NCBI GenBank assembly: GCA_025449115.1 | Contig: JAHLKC010000001.1 | Coordinates: 558,001-622,000, forward strand | Direction: 5' to 3' | Origin: Chytridium lagenaria | Lineage: Eukaryota; Chytridiomycota; Chytridiomycetes; Chytridiales; Chytridiaceae | DNA: 64,000 nt | Shown here: piece after piece, positions 23,322-35,016 of the stretch | How positions within the stretch are numbered: the first letter of the stretch is position 1 | How the letters are laid out: each line of letters opens with the position of its first letter | Made by a program: the position numbers and the translations under genes | Notes under the pieces: generated by a model | What the model was told of the DNA's origin: nothing | Seen by the model: only the letters and a program-made list of their open reading frames with translations | Database searches by the model: none

Positions 23322-25043
23322 TCACAGCTTGGCCACTTTACCCTTTGACTCGAGTTCCATCACGGACGAGAAGAACTTGCGCACATCCTCCATAAGCAGT
23401 TCAGGTTCTTCAAGGGCGGCAAAGTGACCACCGCGCGCCATCTTGTTGTAGTGGATCAGGTTATGCTACAAAATTGGGAATGCGTGCGATCAGTTTTTGA
23501 AAGTTTCGAGACAACATACGTTGTAAGAAAGCCATTCTTTCGGTGGTCTTGAAATCTCCATCGGGAAAATGGCAACACCAGTAGGTTGGTGGACCTTGGC
23601 TGTAAAGTAGCGAGTGAATTTAGTGAATGATATATGCACATGATACTCAACTCTTGTACACATCAACAAGGTTTTTCTCTTCCTTATAAAGACGGAACGA
23701 GCTGCCAATGGTCTCAGTAAACCAGTAGATGCACACATTTGTTAGAATCTCGTCGAATGTGAACCTATTAGTAAAGCTGAGTTCTAATTTAACACGCTAA
23801 TTCAATATTACCCCAATGAATTCAGGCTGCTTTCCGTAGTCCAAACCCGCATCTTTTCTCCAATCCAAGCAAGAAGCCCTGCAGGGGAATCGTTCATACC
23901 AACCTACATTATGGGCAATTAGAAGATAGACGTTATATAACACAACACTGAGAAATAGAAGAAAAAACAAACTCACTGCCAGGGAGTAAGGCTTTGTTCC
24001 TTGTATTTTATAATAACCGCTTTCGTTCTTGGCCCAGGCAAGGGTCTTTAGCAACGCATCCACATCGTCCTTTGCGACGACAGCATAGGGGTAAATATTG
24101 AGAAGGATGCGTTTTGGGAGATAAAAGAGCGATAACGGAATCGGCGCAAAAGCAAGATTAAGGTGGATGGCTGAAAAAAAAACAAATGAATATTAGAGGC
24201 ACATAAAAAGAGCGAACCCGCACATACCAAGACAGTTTTTGGGGTATTCAAGGGCTAAAGTGCGAGTCACTCCAGATCCCCAATCCCCTCCTTGAGCATA
24301 AAAGCGACTATACCCCAATCCCTCCATCAACCAAACAAACGCTTCAGCAATAACCTTCAAACCAATCCTTTGCTGGTGTTCTTTGATGAGAATCCAAATC
24401 CTGGAGGGATGGCGCGACGACGTGAAATGCTGGCATGTTGGGATCCGAAGGGTTGGCGAGTGGTTCTAAGATCTTATGGAATTCGAAAAAAGCTGCCGGG
24501 CCAACCGTGGGAAAGGATGAGGGGACGGGCGTCGGAACGCTTGGATCGAATGTGGGCGTAGTGGAGCGGTGTTTCCATCTGGGAGGGCGACGGTGAATTG
24601 GGGAATCCTGTGTATAGTAGGGGGTACCATTCATCAGGATTGACATGCATGCAAGACCGAGATGTTAACGTACTTGTTTAAGAGTTCCTCTTGCTTTCTC
24701 CAGTCAAACTTGATAACAAAAACAGGTTAAATCACAAAGCATCATAACACAACAGACTACTCACGTCATTCTTTCCAGAACTCAAGCAAAGATACAAGAT
24801 ACTTTCTATCGATGCCTAACTCGACACAACATGGAGCATGATCAGCCAGTCCCTTGTATGCGGGCGACAAAAAAACCAACAAACCACCATGTTTTAACTC
24901 ACCGTGGACCATCCACCTCCTTCCACCAGCTGGTCGGGGATGCGACTCTTCTCCAACCTTGCCTTTAAATCTTCAACGGCCTCATCAGATATGGCGATGG
25001 AGAAAGGCTTGGGGTCGAATGGGAAGCTTGCTTGCGATGCCAT
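23322..25043 (-). CDS. Epoxide hydrolase (microsomal type, alpha/beta hydrolase)
   Basis: Converts epoxides to diols, in fungi typically for detoxification or catabolism of aromatic and lipid epoxides. From ATG 25043 the N-terminal epoxide-hydrolase domain is clear: FDPKPFSIAISDEAVEDLKA and RLEKSRIPDQL. The alpha/beta-hydrolase core has the nucleophile Asp in YAQGGDWGSGVTRTLA (about 24278), then FAPIPLSLFYLPKR, DALLKTLAWAKNESGYYKIQ, GTKPYSLA, the Trp-rich WYERFP region, PTGVAIFPMEISRPPKEWLS and the C-terminal catalytic His in KMARGGHFAALEEPELL (about 23420). TGA at 23324-23322. Several introns of 50-80 nt; the protein is readable without frame repair. Divergent from the HMG-like gene on the other side. 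Confidence 0.88.
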
Positions 25044-25840
25044 TTTCAAAAAAATTGGATTCGGTGCTTTCACCAAGTCGCATGAAAGCGAACGTAGGAG
25101 CTTACCCACCCACGGAATATTTCTAATGGAAGACGGTGGACGTTTGTCGTATGAAAATAATGTTGTTTATTGCATATCCGCAGACTTGTTAAAATATATG
25201 TAGTTAAGTGGTAACTGTGTCTTTGGTGTAGATCCTGTATTTTCTATATGTGGAAAACGCGACTTCATTTCTATATTTTCGATCTTATCCCTATGTTGTA
25301 GCTCTAAAGCCTTGTTTTCGATATAGGCGGAGAAAAGCACACCTCATTACTGCTGTCAACGTGCAGAACGTTGTCTTGACCAAGAAATTTCAAAAAACGT
25401 CCCATTGATGCCATTCAGAGTCTCTGTCGTCATCGACGGCCGCCGATCCCATCCCACTGGAGAGCGGCGTGCATCACATTGGGAGAGGTTGGAAGGGAGT
25501 CATAAGCTCATCAGACAAGACGTTGGTCCCATTTTTTCCTTCAAACGACACTGACGGTTATCTCACAGATGCAGCAGGAAGCAGGTCGAATGCACTGTTG
25601 ACATTCAGGCTAGGCATGTCATTGTATCTAGGGTGAGTCTTTCTTCTACCCTGTTCAAGTCTATACTCCGGGTCTTTTCCAACGGAGCAAAGGGTGTCAT
25701 GCAAAAAAACAAGCTTTAAGCTTAAAGACCTTTCAAACAAAGCTAACACACAGATTTACATAACAGCTTGGCATCAATCCCTCCTGTCTAAACGACAAAG
25801 AGCTCCCAAAGGACCGCATCCTCCCACATCCGTCACAACG
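25044..25840. promoter_or_regulatory. Divergent intergenic region
   Basis: About 800 bp between the start of the epoxide hydrolase (minus) and the putative start of the HMG-like gene (plus). No gene supported; it must hold promoters for both. Confidence 0.4.
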
Positions 25841-27796
25841 ATGAACTCATCCTCATCAAAGACAAATCCCAAGTCCGCTACCACATCCGCTTCCTCATCC
25901 ACGATGGTCCGACCCCGAAATCCAATCCGTCCCAACCCCACTATCTTCCCTGAAACGAAAACGCCTCACCCAGGCCATCCATTCGACGACCAAGACCATG
26001 ATATCATCAATGAACCCCGAACAGACGATGAAGGCGACCACCTGATCATGATGACGATCACGATCATGACGGGATTCCTCGCAGATGGCGTATGGCCGAC
26101 TTTTCCGACGAGTCCAATGATATCGGGGATTGGATATCGAAGATGAACCCCCATCTCCACCACCTCCCCCTGAACCCATAGACGCTGAAACCCCTCATCA
26201 ACCTCGCAAAAAGCCCGTCTGATCCCCATGGAATCCATCGCCTCCTCCATCCCCTCCACCATCCCCGTCGCTCTCAACAACACAACATTCATCTCCATCG
26301 CCACATCCTCTGCGTCCAAACGCGCCACATCCTCCGCATCCAAACGCGCTGTGGATTCGTCAGCTTCAAAAGTGGCGTCGGATGTTGGGCGGTCGGAGCG
26401 TGGATCACCGACACCTAAGGCGAAAAGGATGAGGGGGAGGATGATGGGGATGATGGGGGACCTACACCGACTGTTGTGGATGCACGGAAGCGTGGAGAAG
26501 TATGTTGGAGGAAGATGAGACGGTGACCCAGAGAGTGCGGGGATTGCCAGAGTCGTTTTTTGCAAAGCCTGAGGCTAAGGCGGGGCGGGGAAGAAGGGGA
26601 AAGACGCGGAGGGGGGGGCGGGGAAAAGAAAGGGGAAGGGTAAGGAAGGAGACGCGGATGTGGAGGATGAAGGTTCTGCGGTATCTGTGCAGGGATGGAC
26701 GGCGGAAACGAGACGTGAGGCTTTGGAGAGGTGGAGGAAGGGGAAGGAGGAAAGGGTGGGAGAGAAGAGGAAGACGGGGAAGAAGAAGGGGGTGAAGAGA
26801 GCGATGGGGATGAAAGTGTAAAGGAGGAGGATGAGGAGGGCGGTGGAGAGAAAGCAAGTACAAGGAAGAAGAATGATGGAGTCAAGCCTAAAGGTGGTGG
26901 TGGAAAGAGAGGAGTGACAGCTTACGGGTTATTCGCATCTATAAGGAGATCCGAGCTCAAGAAAGAGGTGACTTTTTTTATGCCTATTCAACTATTTACT
27001 AATACTCATTATTCCTAGAACCCTCTTTTAACATCCACCGCCATCACCAAACTCCTTCACGAAGAATTCAAAGCCCTTCCACGCGACGCCCGCGCCGACT
27101 TATCCCGAGAAGCCACCTCCGGCCCTTCCCGCAGCGCCAGCAGCCCATCCTCGTCTTCCAGTGACGAAGAGCAACCCCTTATCGCGGATGATGAACCAAG
27201 ACGAAATCCCCCTGGTGCGACGACGACCCATCCGAAGAACGCAAAGCAAGATTGCCGCGGCTGCAAAAGGGTTTGTGGTGTTTGGGGAGAGTGATGGGGA
27301 TGATGAGAGCGTGGCGAAACGACCGCGGAGGGGGTTTGGAGGTGGGGTCGTTTGTGGAGGAGGAGGGGGTTGGCGGTGATGATGGTCAGAGTGTCGTTAT
27401 GAACTCGAACCCTGTCAAGGATGAACCGAACAGTTCAAGTCCCCCACCATCCCCGGAATTGTTGTCTGCACCTTTAAAAACCACCGACGCCCCTGACGCG
27501 TGGTTCACGTGTACCAGCAAAACGGGTTCTAGTCTCGACACATCCGCTTCTGGAAGCGTTTGTTAAGACGATGGGGATGGATGAGATGAAGAAAGAGGGC
27601 GATGCGACTTTGGCGAAGAAGGGGAAGGCGTTGGGGATTGTGATGCCGTGGGATGATGATTGGGGGAGTTGTTGGGAGTGCGTCGGGGGCGGCTGTTGGG
27701 GCTTCTTTGTCGTTGCATGCGGGGATGGAGACGAAAAGTGTGGGGAGATCACTCCCTGGGTTGTTGGAGGAGAGTGATGTTGATGATGATGAGTAG
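25841..27796 (+). pseudogene. HMG-box-like nuclear protein gene, reading frame broken
   Basis: Several protein-like segments follow one another in different frames: MNSSSSKTNPKSATTS (start 25841), a Pro/Glu-rich stretch LDIEDEPPSPPPPPEPIDAE, a Lys/Glu-rich part (WTAETRREALERWRKGKEER, then EESDGDESVKEEDEEGGG), and GVTAYGLFASIRRSELKKE joined across a small intron (about 26968-27018) to NPLLTSTAITKLLHEEFKAL. The last two together resemble an HMG box, but the usual core Trp is Phe in EEFKALP. Then ARADLSREA, a Ser/Asp-rich part, VFGESDGDDESVAKRPRRGF, and the C terminus GAAVGASLSLHAGMETKSVG with LPGLLEESDVDDDE and TAG at 27794-27796. At least five frame changes are needed. It may be a real gene with sequencing indels, or a decaying gene. 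Its 3' end is duplicated downstream. Confidence 0.5.
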
Positions 27797-28490
27797 ATGG
27801 GTTTAACATAATGTGTAGATATGGTCTAGTTCACGGTTTTTATATTGAAAAATTAAAGGGATTAAGGAGGGTCATCTGAATACGCCGAAAACGAAGCGTC
27901 GTCGAACGTGATATTACGTTTACTCATATAACAATGACCAGTGGGAGTGATTTGGGGGCGGCTGTTCTGGCTTCTGTGTCGTTGCATGCGGGGATGGAGA
28001 CGAAAAGTGTGGGGAGATCACTCCCTGGGTTGTTGGAGGAGAGTGATGTTGATGATGATGAGTAGATGGGTTTAACCTAATGTGTAGATATGGTCTAGTT
28101 CACGATTTTTGTATTGAAAAATTAAAGGGATTAAGGAAGGTCATCTGAATACGCCGAAAACGGAGCGTCGTTGAACGTGATATTACGTTTACTCATAAAA
28201 TGATGACCAGTGGGAATGAGTTGGGGGCGGCTGTTCTGGCTTCTGTGTCGTTGCATTCGGGGATGGAGACGAAAAGTGTGAGATCACTCCCTGGGTTGTT
28301 GGAGGAGAGTGATGTTGATGATGATGAGTAGATGGGTTTTAATATATTGTATAGTCGTGGACGCTCATGGGATTTTTTTATTTATAAAGGTGTTTTAGGA
28401 AGGTCATCGCGATACGACGAAAACGAAGCGTCGTAGAGCGTGATATTGCGTTCATTTGTTTACGTGTTGATGACATACTTGTACACATGC
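27683..28490. repeat. 269-bp tandem repeat (about 3 copies) including the 3' end of the HMG-like gene
   Basis: The marker ggctgtt occurs at 27691, 27960 and 28229, exactly 269 bp apart, and the TAG stops fall at 27794, 28063 and 28329. Copies 1 and 2 are nearly identical; copy 3 is more diverged and lost one codon (GGG) without breaking the frame. Each unit holds the last ~35 codons of the gene plus about 160 bp of 3' flank. Confidence 0.92.
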
Positions 28491-28835
28491 GCTTTTAGGA
28501 AGCAGGATGGTGATGAATGGGAGGGCGGCGAGGGAGGCTGCGAGGGGCGTGGTCTCGGGCGTTATCGTTTCAAAATATGGAATTGGTTATAACTTACAAA
28601 TACACTTTTTTTGATCTTTTTATTTATTATTTTACTTGACCTCTTTTTTTTGTGAGGCAAAACCCTTGGAGAAATGCCGACGTGTGACAGTTCGGTTCAA
28701 CATCACAATTTCAAATCTTTTCCCCGTCCACCCCATACACAAAAAAAGCCTACATAAAGGACACCAAAAAAAAACCTTCCCCACCACCTTTACTCACCAC
28801 ATATCATTCAAATCCTTCCCTCACAAAATAAGCAA
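28491..28835. promoter_or_regulatory. Promoter region of the reductase gene
   Basis: About 345 bp between the repeat and ATG 28836. A/C-rich just before the start (including aaaaaaaccttccccaccac near 28770). No gene seen. Confidence 0.35.
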
Positions 28836-30206
28836 ATGACCGCGACTACCGTCAAACAAGTCCTCTTCAAATCCGAACCCCACGGATGGGTCAAACCCTC
28901 AGAGTAAGTCCACCACCGGATCTTGTCCACAAGACACACATTGACCCTTCTCCCTGCAGCATGGAGGTCACCACCACCTCCCTCGACCTCACCCTCACCG
29001 AAACGACATCCTGGTCAAACTCCTCTACATCTCCGTCGACCCTTACATGCGTGGCATGATGCGCGTGAACACGGCATCCTACCGTTCAGGCTTCTCCCTC
29101 AACGCCCCCATGTCAGGTGGATGTATCGCTCAAGTCCTGGAATCCCGTCACCCCAAATTCCCCGTCAACACCCTCCTCCTTGGTTCCATGTCATGGCAAG
29201 ACGTTCAAGTCATCCCCGCCGCATCCACTGCAATGTTGATGCCCGTCACGGCGTCCCCTGATTTTCCGTTGAGTTTTTTCCTCGGTATCGCGGGTATGCC
29301 TGGGTTTACGGCTTATGCGGGGTTGTTGGGGATTGGGAAACCTGTGAAGGGGGAGACGTTGTATGTGTCGGCGGCGAGTGGGCGGTGGGGTTGGTTGTTT
29401 GTCAGATTGGTAAGGCTTTGGGGTTGAGGGTTGTGGGGAGTGCGGGGACGGATGAGAAGGTGGAGTATTTGAGGGATGTGATTAAGGTGGATGAGGCTTT
29501 TAATTATAAGACGGTGGAGAATTTGGAGGAGACGCTTGGGAAGGCGTGTCCCGCGGGAATTGATATTTATTTTGGTAGGTTTTTTTTTTGTGTTTTTTTT
29601 GTTTGGAAGTGGTTGCTGTGGGGGTTGGATTTTTTTTTCTGATACGCTCGTCTTTTCTTTTTTTCCCTTGTGCAGAAAATGTTGGTGGTGAGATGTTGGA
29701 TGTGGTTTTTGGGAAAAATGAATGTGAATGGAAGGATTCCGGTTTGGTGAGTTTCGTTTCCCCTGCTTGACGTTTTACTTTTTGTTCATATATCCACTGC
29801 TCTACTGTTTCACTCTTTGAATCCCGGCGTTCCAAATTTTTTTTTTATATTCTTCCAAGAAAGCCATGCTAATGAACCTCTTTCCCCACCTCCTTTCTTT
29901 TTATAATCCAGCGGCATGATCTCCCAATACAACACCACCTCCGAGACGGCCTATGGAGTCAAAAACCTCATGCAGGTGATTGGCAAGCGTCTAGTATTCC
30001 AGGGTTTCATCATCTCGGATTCTTACGGAAAGCCCATCCATGGCGAGTTTATGCGGGATATCTTGAAATGGATCAAAGAGGGGTCGATTGTTTACAAGGA
30101 GACTGTGACGGAGGGCATTGAGAACACGCCTGATGCGTTTGTGGGGATGTTGAAGGGGGAGAATTTTGGAAAGGCTGTGGTGAAGGTGGCTGATGCTGTT
30201 GTTTGA
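28836..30206 (+). CDS. NADP-dependent medium-chain reductase (alkenal/prostaglandin reductase type)
   Basis: Zinc-free medium-chain dehydrogenase/reductase of the leukotriene B4 dehydrogenase / alkenal reductase group, which reduces double bonds of reactive alkenals and enones with NADPH. ATG 28836 gives MTATTVKQVLFKSEPHGW; a 56-nt intron (28904-28959) joins to DMEVTTTSLDLTLTE, then DILVKLLYISVDPYMRGMMR (the family VDPYMRG motif), MSGGCIAQVLES, GMPGFTAYAGLLGIGKPVKG, SAASGAVGLVVCQIGKALG (cofactor loop), VVGSAGTDEKVEYL, PAGIDIYFENVGGEMLD across the intron 29575-29675, KMNVNGRIPVCGMISQYN across the intron 29747-29911, and FVGMLKGENFGKAVVKV before TGA 30204-30206. Frame repairs are needed near 29005 and 29382 (one base missing) and 29713 (one extra A), all in homopolymers. 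Conservation on both sides of each break argues for a functional gene. Confidence 0.85.
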
Positions 30207-31477
30207 GTTTGTTTTATGATGAGATTTTCCTTGGAACCTTTTTTTTGGGGTTTTTTGGTGTTGGAACCTCTTTTTGGTGTGATTTTGAAAGAAACAAAAC
30301 GCTGTTTTCAAGTTAGATTTGTTTGCTTTTTATGAGCATTTTTTTTTGGGGGGAGTGTGCTGTTGATTGCAGATTTGACGCATCAGACATTGAATTGAAA
30401 TGTTAGAAATGCAAATGCCAAAAAAACAAAGCGTCGTTTCCATTTATTCTATTCAACATCTTTATAAACACATTAACCTTTATTTATTTGCAGAGGGAGT
30501 GATGGTTGCTGAGGGGATATTAATCATAAATGAAGCCAGCTATATAGCTTAGAAAAAGTTCCGTGCTGATTATGCATTACTCCAAATACATACCATAAAA
30601 TTTGTTTGTTTGTAGTGCCTCCCAGCGTATATTTATGATTTGGTTCTCATGTCTGTAGGTAGGTGCCTCACAGCATATAATTAATTTTATCTAGTTCTTT
30701 AAGTGCTTTATTGTAAATATAACCTTTTTTAGACAATTGGTGTTTGTCAGTATTATTAATTAATTAATTATTTATTTATTTATTGAAAAAAGAGAGATTA
30801 AAAAATAAACACAATTGACCTTTTTTGGTATTATTTTATTTAATTTTATTATTATTATTATTATTATTATAGGTTTGTGATTTGTGACTCTCGCCTCACG
30901 AGAGGTCATTTGGCCATATGTAATATATTAGGTAATTTAATTAATTAATTAATTATTAATTATTAAATAATAATTTAATTATTACCACTGAGTATGTCAG
31001 GTGATACCATTATTGTATTACAATTGATTTTATTTGTATTAAATATTACTGCTACACCAACACTTTATTTAGAGTTCATTTTTTATTTTATTCTTATTAT
31101 ATTTTATTCTCTCTCCTCCCTTTCCTCTCTTGTAATAAATATTCAATTTAAATAAAATAAATTACTTTTGTTCTTTAATCGATTTATCCATCACCTATTA
31201 TTTTATTCTATTTTATTTATTATTTTTTATTAATATTTACCAACCCTTGTTCTTCCTTGCTCTTCTTCCCTCTTCCGCAATCTCCATTTCATTCATATTA
31301 AATAATATATATTAAATATTATTACATAATAGGAATTTATCTCTTTTCTTTTACCTTTTAATTATCATTAGAAGCCTTCAAATATCTACCCCAACACCAC
31401 TCACTCACTCACATACACAACCAACCTTCAAATTCATCATCCCCTTTGAAGCTCTCAACTCTCACTCTCTTTACATC
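30207..31477. other. AT-rich intergenic with short repeats
   Basis: About 1.3 kb of very AT-rich DNA between two plus-strand genes, with TTAATTAAT and TTATTA runs (for example the TTA repeat near 30848-30868 and the TAATTAATTAAT stretch near 30935-30975). No gene found. The 3' part, with ACTCACTCACATACACAACC just before the start, is the likely promoter and 5' UTR of the PH gene. Confidence 0.65.
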
Positions 31478-32635
31478 ATGGCACCGTCATCAACAGCAAC
31501 AGCATCAGCATCATCAACATCAGCAACAGCAGCAACTCTAGGAGGAGTGGGGATTCCCTCGCGGTCACTCTCTATCAAAAAGACTCTCAACACCCCTGCC
31601 CCCATTGATGCTCTCCTTGCAGACCTAGATGACATGATCAGAAAGCAATCCATCTCCTCCTCATCTGGTCCCACATCCCCTACATCCCCATACTCTCCAC
31701 CTCCACATTCCTTCCCTGCAAGAGACTCCAAGTTTGACGATGAATACAAAAAGGAAGAGTTTCCTCAGCACCAGCAACCTCAACCACAGTCTCCTCAACA
31801 ACAACCACAGCAACAGCAACAGCAAGGACAAGAGGATCTTCCTTCATACTCTGTTGGTGAATTACTTGGATCATCAGTGACGGCATCAGAAGGTGGACAA
31901 CGTGGCAGTGATGGTGATGATGTGATTATGATAGGATACCTCCACAAGCTCTCTCTTTCGTGAGTAATCCCTTTTTCTTTCTATTATAGCAGTCTGTAGT
32001 CCCTTTTTGAGTAGTTGGTTGTTTCCTCTTTCATTCCCACGCTTTAGTATCGTCGTGTCAAAAAAGAGTATAGATATTATATAGAGTATGTATCATCTCT
32101 ATCTATCTATATCTATATCTATTATTTAGAAATGACGTTGTTTTTCAATGATGACTTTTTACAAGGATTTGATTTCATTTGATTTGATTGGATGAGATGT
32201 GCATAGGATGGGATAAACACATGGGAACACATTATTATTGAAATGGGGATACAGTTTGCTTTTAACGCCCTTTTTCATTAATCAATGACCTATAGTAGTA
32301 GTAGTATATATATAGTAGTAGTATTAGAGTGAGTTGAGTGAAGTGAGTGAGTGAGTGAGTGAGTGGTGTGGTGGTCACCTGATGTGCTGTATTTATTTGA
32401 TATTTATATATTTATATATATGGTTGTGGGGTATATATCAATAAGGCACTGGCTCACTGACTGGCTTACTGACTGTGTGATCTCCAGTCTCAGTCTCAGT
32501 CTCTCTCTCTCTCTGTAGACTAGCCACCCTTTATCATTACTATTCATTAATTACTCTATTCATACTGTTATATCAATTTGTGATCACTCACTCACTCTGT
32601 TTGTCTCTTTTTCTTCCTTTCTTCCTTCCTTCCTT

Positions 32636-32684
<49 letters not shown>

Positions 32685-34162
32685 CATGCACACAACATAT
32701 GTATGTATGACAATGTGTGTTTGTGCTCCTTTTAATCAATGTTGCACAATCGGGTATTACATATGGCGCAGGAGTGTTACACATGCTTTTTACTCCTTAT
32801 TTATTTTTATTAATATGATTTCACAGATGAGGCGCGATGATATGAATGAATTCATTCATTATTTATTTATTAATTTAATTATTTATTTACTTGTTCTATT
32901 CTCTTCATTTGATTCATTATATAGTTATAGTTATACTTATTCCATTCTATTCCATTCCATTCACTATATAATTATTATTTACTATCTATACTTTTTATAC
33001 TTTATCAATGAATGAATGAATACTAACCACAACCACTACTTTATTCTATATAATGGTAGACGAACACTGAATCAAACGAAATGGAAAAAACGATTCCTTA
33101 TCCTACACGCTCCATCACAGTCACTCCTCCTTTTCAGATCAAACGAGACGCATGAACGCGTCCTCTCTCGCATCGTCATCAATGATACATCAGACACAAT
33201 GGTCTCGGAGGAACCGGGGAACACGGGTCGTTACATTCTCGAAGTCAGGACAGAGAGAGAACGGACTTCTTCTTCTTCTTCTTCTTCCACTTCTCTTTCA
33301 AATGATGACGATGACGCTGATGGAGGTGCACAGGGAGGTGGGAGTGGACCCAGAATCTGGAGGCTCAGATCCGAGGATGAAGACACGGCCATGTCATGGC
33401 TCGTCTCGGTACAGGATTTGATTGAGAGGGAACATCAACAAGCTGTCGATGCCAGCATGAACATGAACAACAACAACACCATCAAAACTCATTCCACCGT
33501 CTCTTCTGCACCCACCGTTTCCTCCATCTCAAAATCCGTCGTCTCTTCTTCCTCCTCCTCCTCTGTCAACCCGCCCCGCGTCTCCTCAACAAAACGCAAC
33601 CCAGTGCCCCTCGGCCCCGTCCTCGCCATGCTCGACAACCCATCCGCCTCATCCCTATCTTCCCCCCCGCACAACCTCACCACGACTCCCCCTCCCCAAC
33701 CACCTTTTACAGTCCTCCTCAAAACCCCTCCCAACAACCCAACCCGCAACCTACATGCATCTACCAAACTCTGACCGTCGTCCCTCCAACGCTGCCGTGT
33801 ACGTCCACAACACCCAACCCTACACACCCAACCCAACCCCAATCGCTCAACCCCCTCCCCCACCCATCTCAACCTCTTACCACCATCACCACGTCCATCA
33901 TTTCACTCCCACCATTGTCCCTCTAAGTCCTCAACACCCTACTCCGCAGCACCAACACCTTGCAGCCGTCACCGCCTCCACCCTCTCTCCCATGATGGCC
34001 ACCCCAACATCGTCCTCATCCTTTTCTCCAACCACCTCGACTACATCGTCCACGTCGAGTAATGGAGTGGGAGACCGACGGGGGCGGGGGCGGGCGCTTT
34101 TTCGAGTCGAAGGAGGGAGGAGAAGGAACGGACGCATGCGCCAAAGGGGATGGATGGGTTGA
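31478..34162 (+). CDS. PH-domain protein with Gln/Ser/Pro-rich flanks
   Basis: PH domains bind phosphoinositides or proteins at membranes. The ATG at 31478 begins a Ser/Thr/Ala-rich leader (MAPSSTATASASSTSATAAT); a short helix ALLADLDDMIRKQS and a Gln/Pro-rich stretch follow. The PH domain starts at VIMIGYLHKLSLS. The 1100-nt intron 31960-33059 (GTGAGT...TAG, TACTAAC branch-like site near 33021) joins it to RTLNQTKWKKRFLIL (33060 on), then SQSLLLFRSNETHERVLSRI, RYILEVRTERERTS, an Asp-rich loop, and the terminal helix RIWRLRSEDEDTAMSWLVSV with the conserved Trp. A Ser/Pro-rich tail follows. The current frame stops at 33772-33774, but a protein-like frame (MHLPNSDRRPSNAAVYVHNT, Pro- and His-rich) continues to 34162 after a one-base shift near 33740, so the end is uncertain. 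Membrane-associated signalling adaptor is the most that can be inferred. Confidence 0.75.
31960..33059 (+). other. 1.1-kb intron filled with simple repeats
   Basis: Flanked by GTGAGT and TAG with a TACTAAC box about 35 bp upstream of the acceptor; removal restores the PH domain in frame. Contents include TAG/TATATA runs, GAGT repeats (32335-32365), CAGTCT and CT runs, TTCC repeats, a (TC)n tract and AT-rich DNA. No gene-like frame inside. Confidence 0.75.
32617..32680. repeat. (TTCC)n and (TC)n microsatellite
   Basis: Four to five TTCC units run directly into about twenty TC units (32640-32680), within the PH gene intron. Confidence 0.95.
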
Positions 34163-34236
34163 TGATGGGTGGTGGTGGTGCAGGGGTGGGGCGTCGGCGA
34201 ACGCGCAACGGAAAAAATGGTGATTGTCCCTCTCCC

Positions 34237-34985
34237 CACCTTTTTTTTTTTTTCTTTCTCGTTTTGCTCTAGGGTTGAAATACTAGCGCTTTTTTTATCT
34301 CGCTATTTTTTTTGCTGTGTACAGATTTTGCTTTCCATACTTTACCTACCCCCGTCACTTTCTTTTATCGGTTCCCGCGTTTCTATTTCTTTTACAACCT
34401 TGTTTTTTCCGTCCTCTCTCTTCGTCGCGGTGTTTTCCTCTTCCCGCTTTCCCACCCCTTTTTCTTTTTGTCTCCATTGTCCTTTACCTTTTTGAATGAC
34501 GAAAAACCCCACTTTCCGTTTGTTTTTTTGTTGGCTTTTGTTTGTATACGTTTGTATCTGTTGTATCTTTTTTGTGTTTTTTTTTTTTTTTTTTTGGATG
34601 TCGTTATTGCTGTTTTTCGGTGATTTAGTTCCAGTCATACCCCCTACTTGGGAGATTGTTTTTTTAATGTTTTTTCATTTTTGGTACGCGTTTTTTTGTT
34701 TTTGCTGCTCTGTTTTCTTTGTGTTTTTGTTTTTTTTGTTTGTTTGTTTTTTTTGTGTAGGTGTTTTTGTCAGTTATCAATGTAATTGTGCGGTTTTAAT
34801 ATGATCATTTATCTGAATTGACGTTTTTTTTTTTCGTCGTTGTGCCTTTTTTTGAAGAAACGTTGTGGAAATCGCCCCCTTTTTTGTTCTTCGGCTGAAA
34901 CACTTGGCTGTGAATTTGTGTTGGGGAAAGAGGCGAACGTGAACGCGCCTAGAAAACGGCTTTTTTTTTGATTTTTTGTGTGGCA

Positions 34986-35016
<31 letters not shown>

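Noticed and set aside
27901..28240. Copies 2 and 3 of the 269-bp unit as independent small genes
   Set aside because: They have no start codon or promoter of their own and only mirror the 3' end of the upstream gene.
30207..31477. Possible transposon remnant in the AT-rich gap
   Set aside because: No terminal repeats, target-site duplications or coding remnants found; only short AT repeats.
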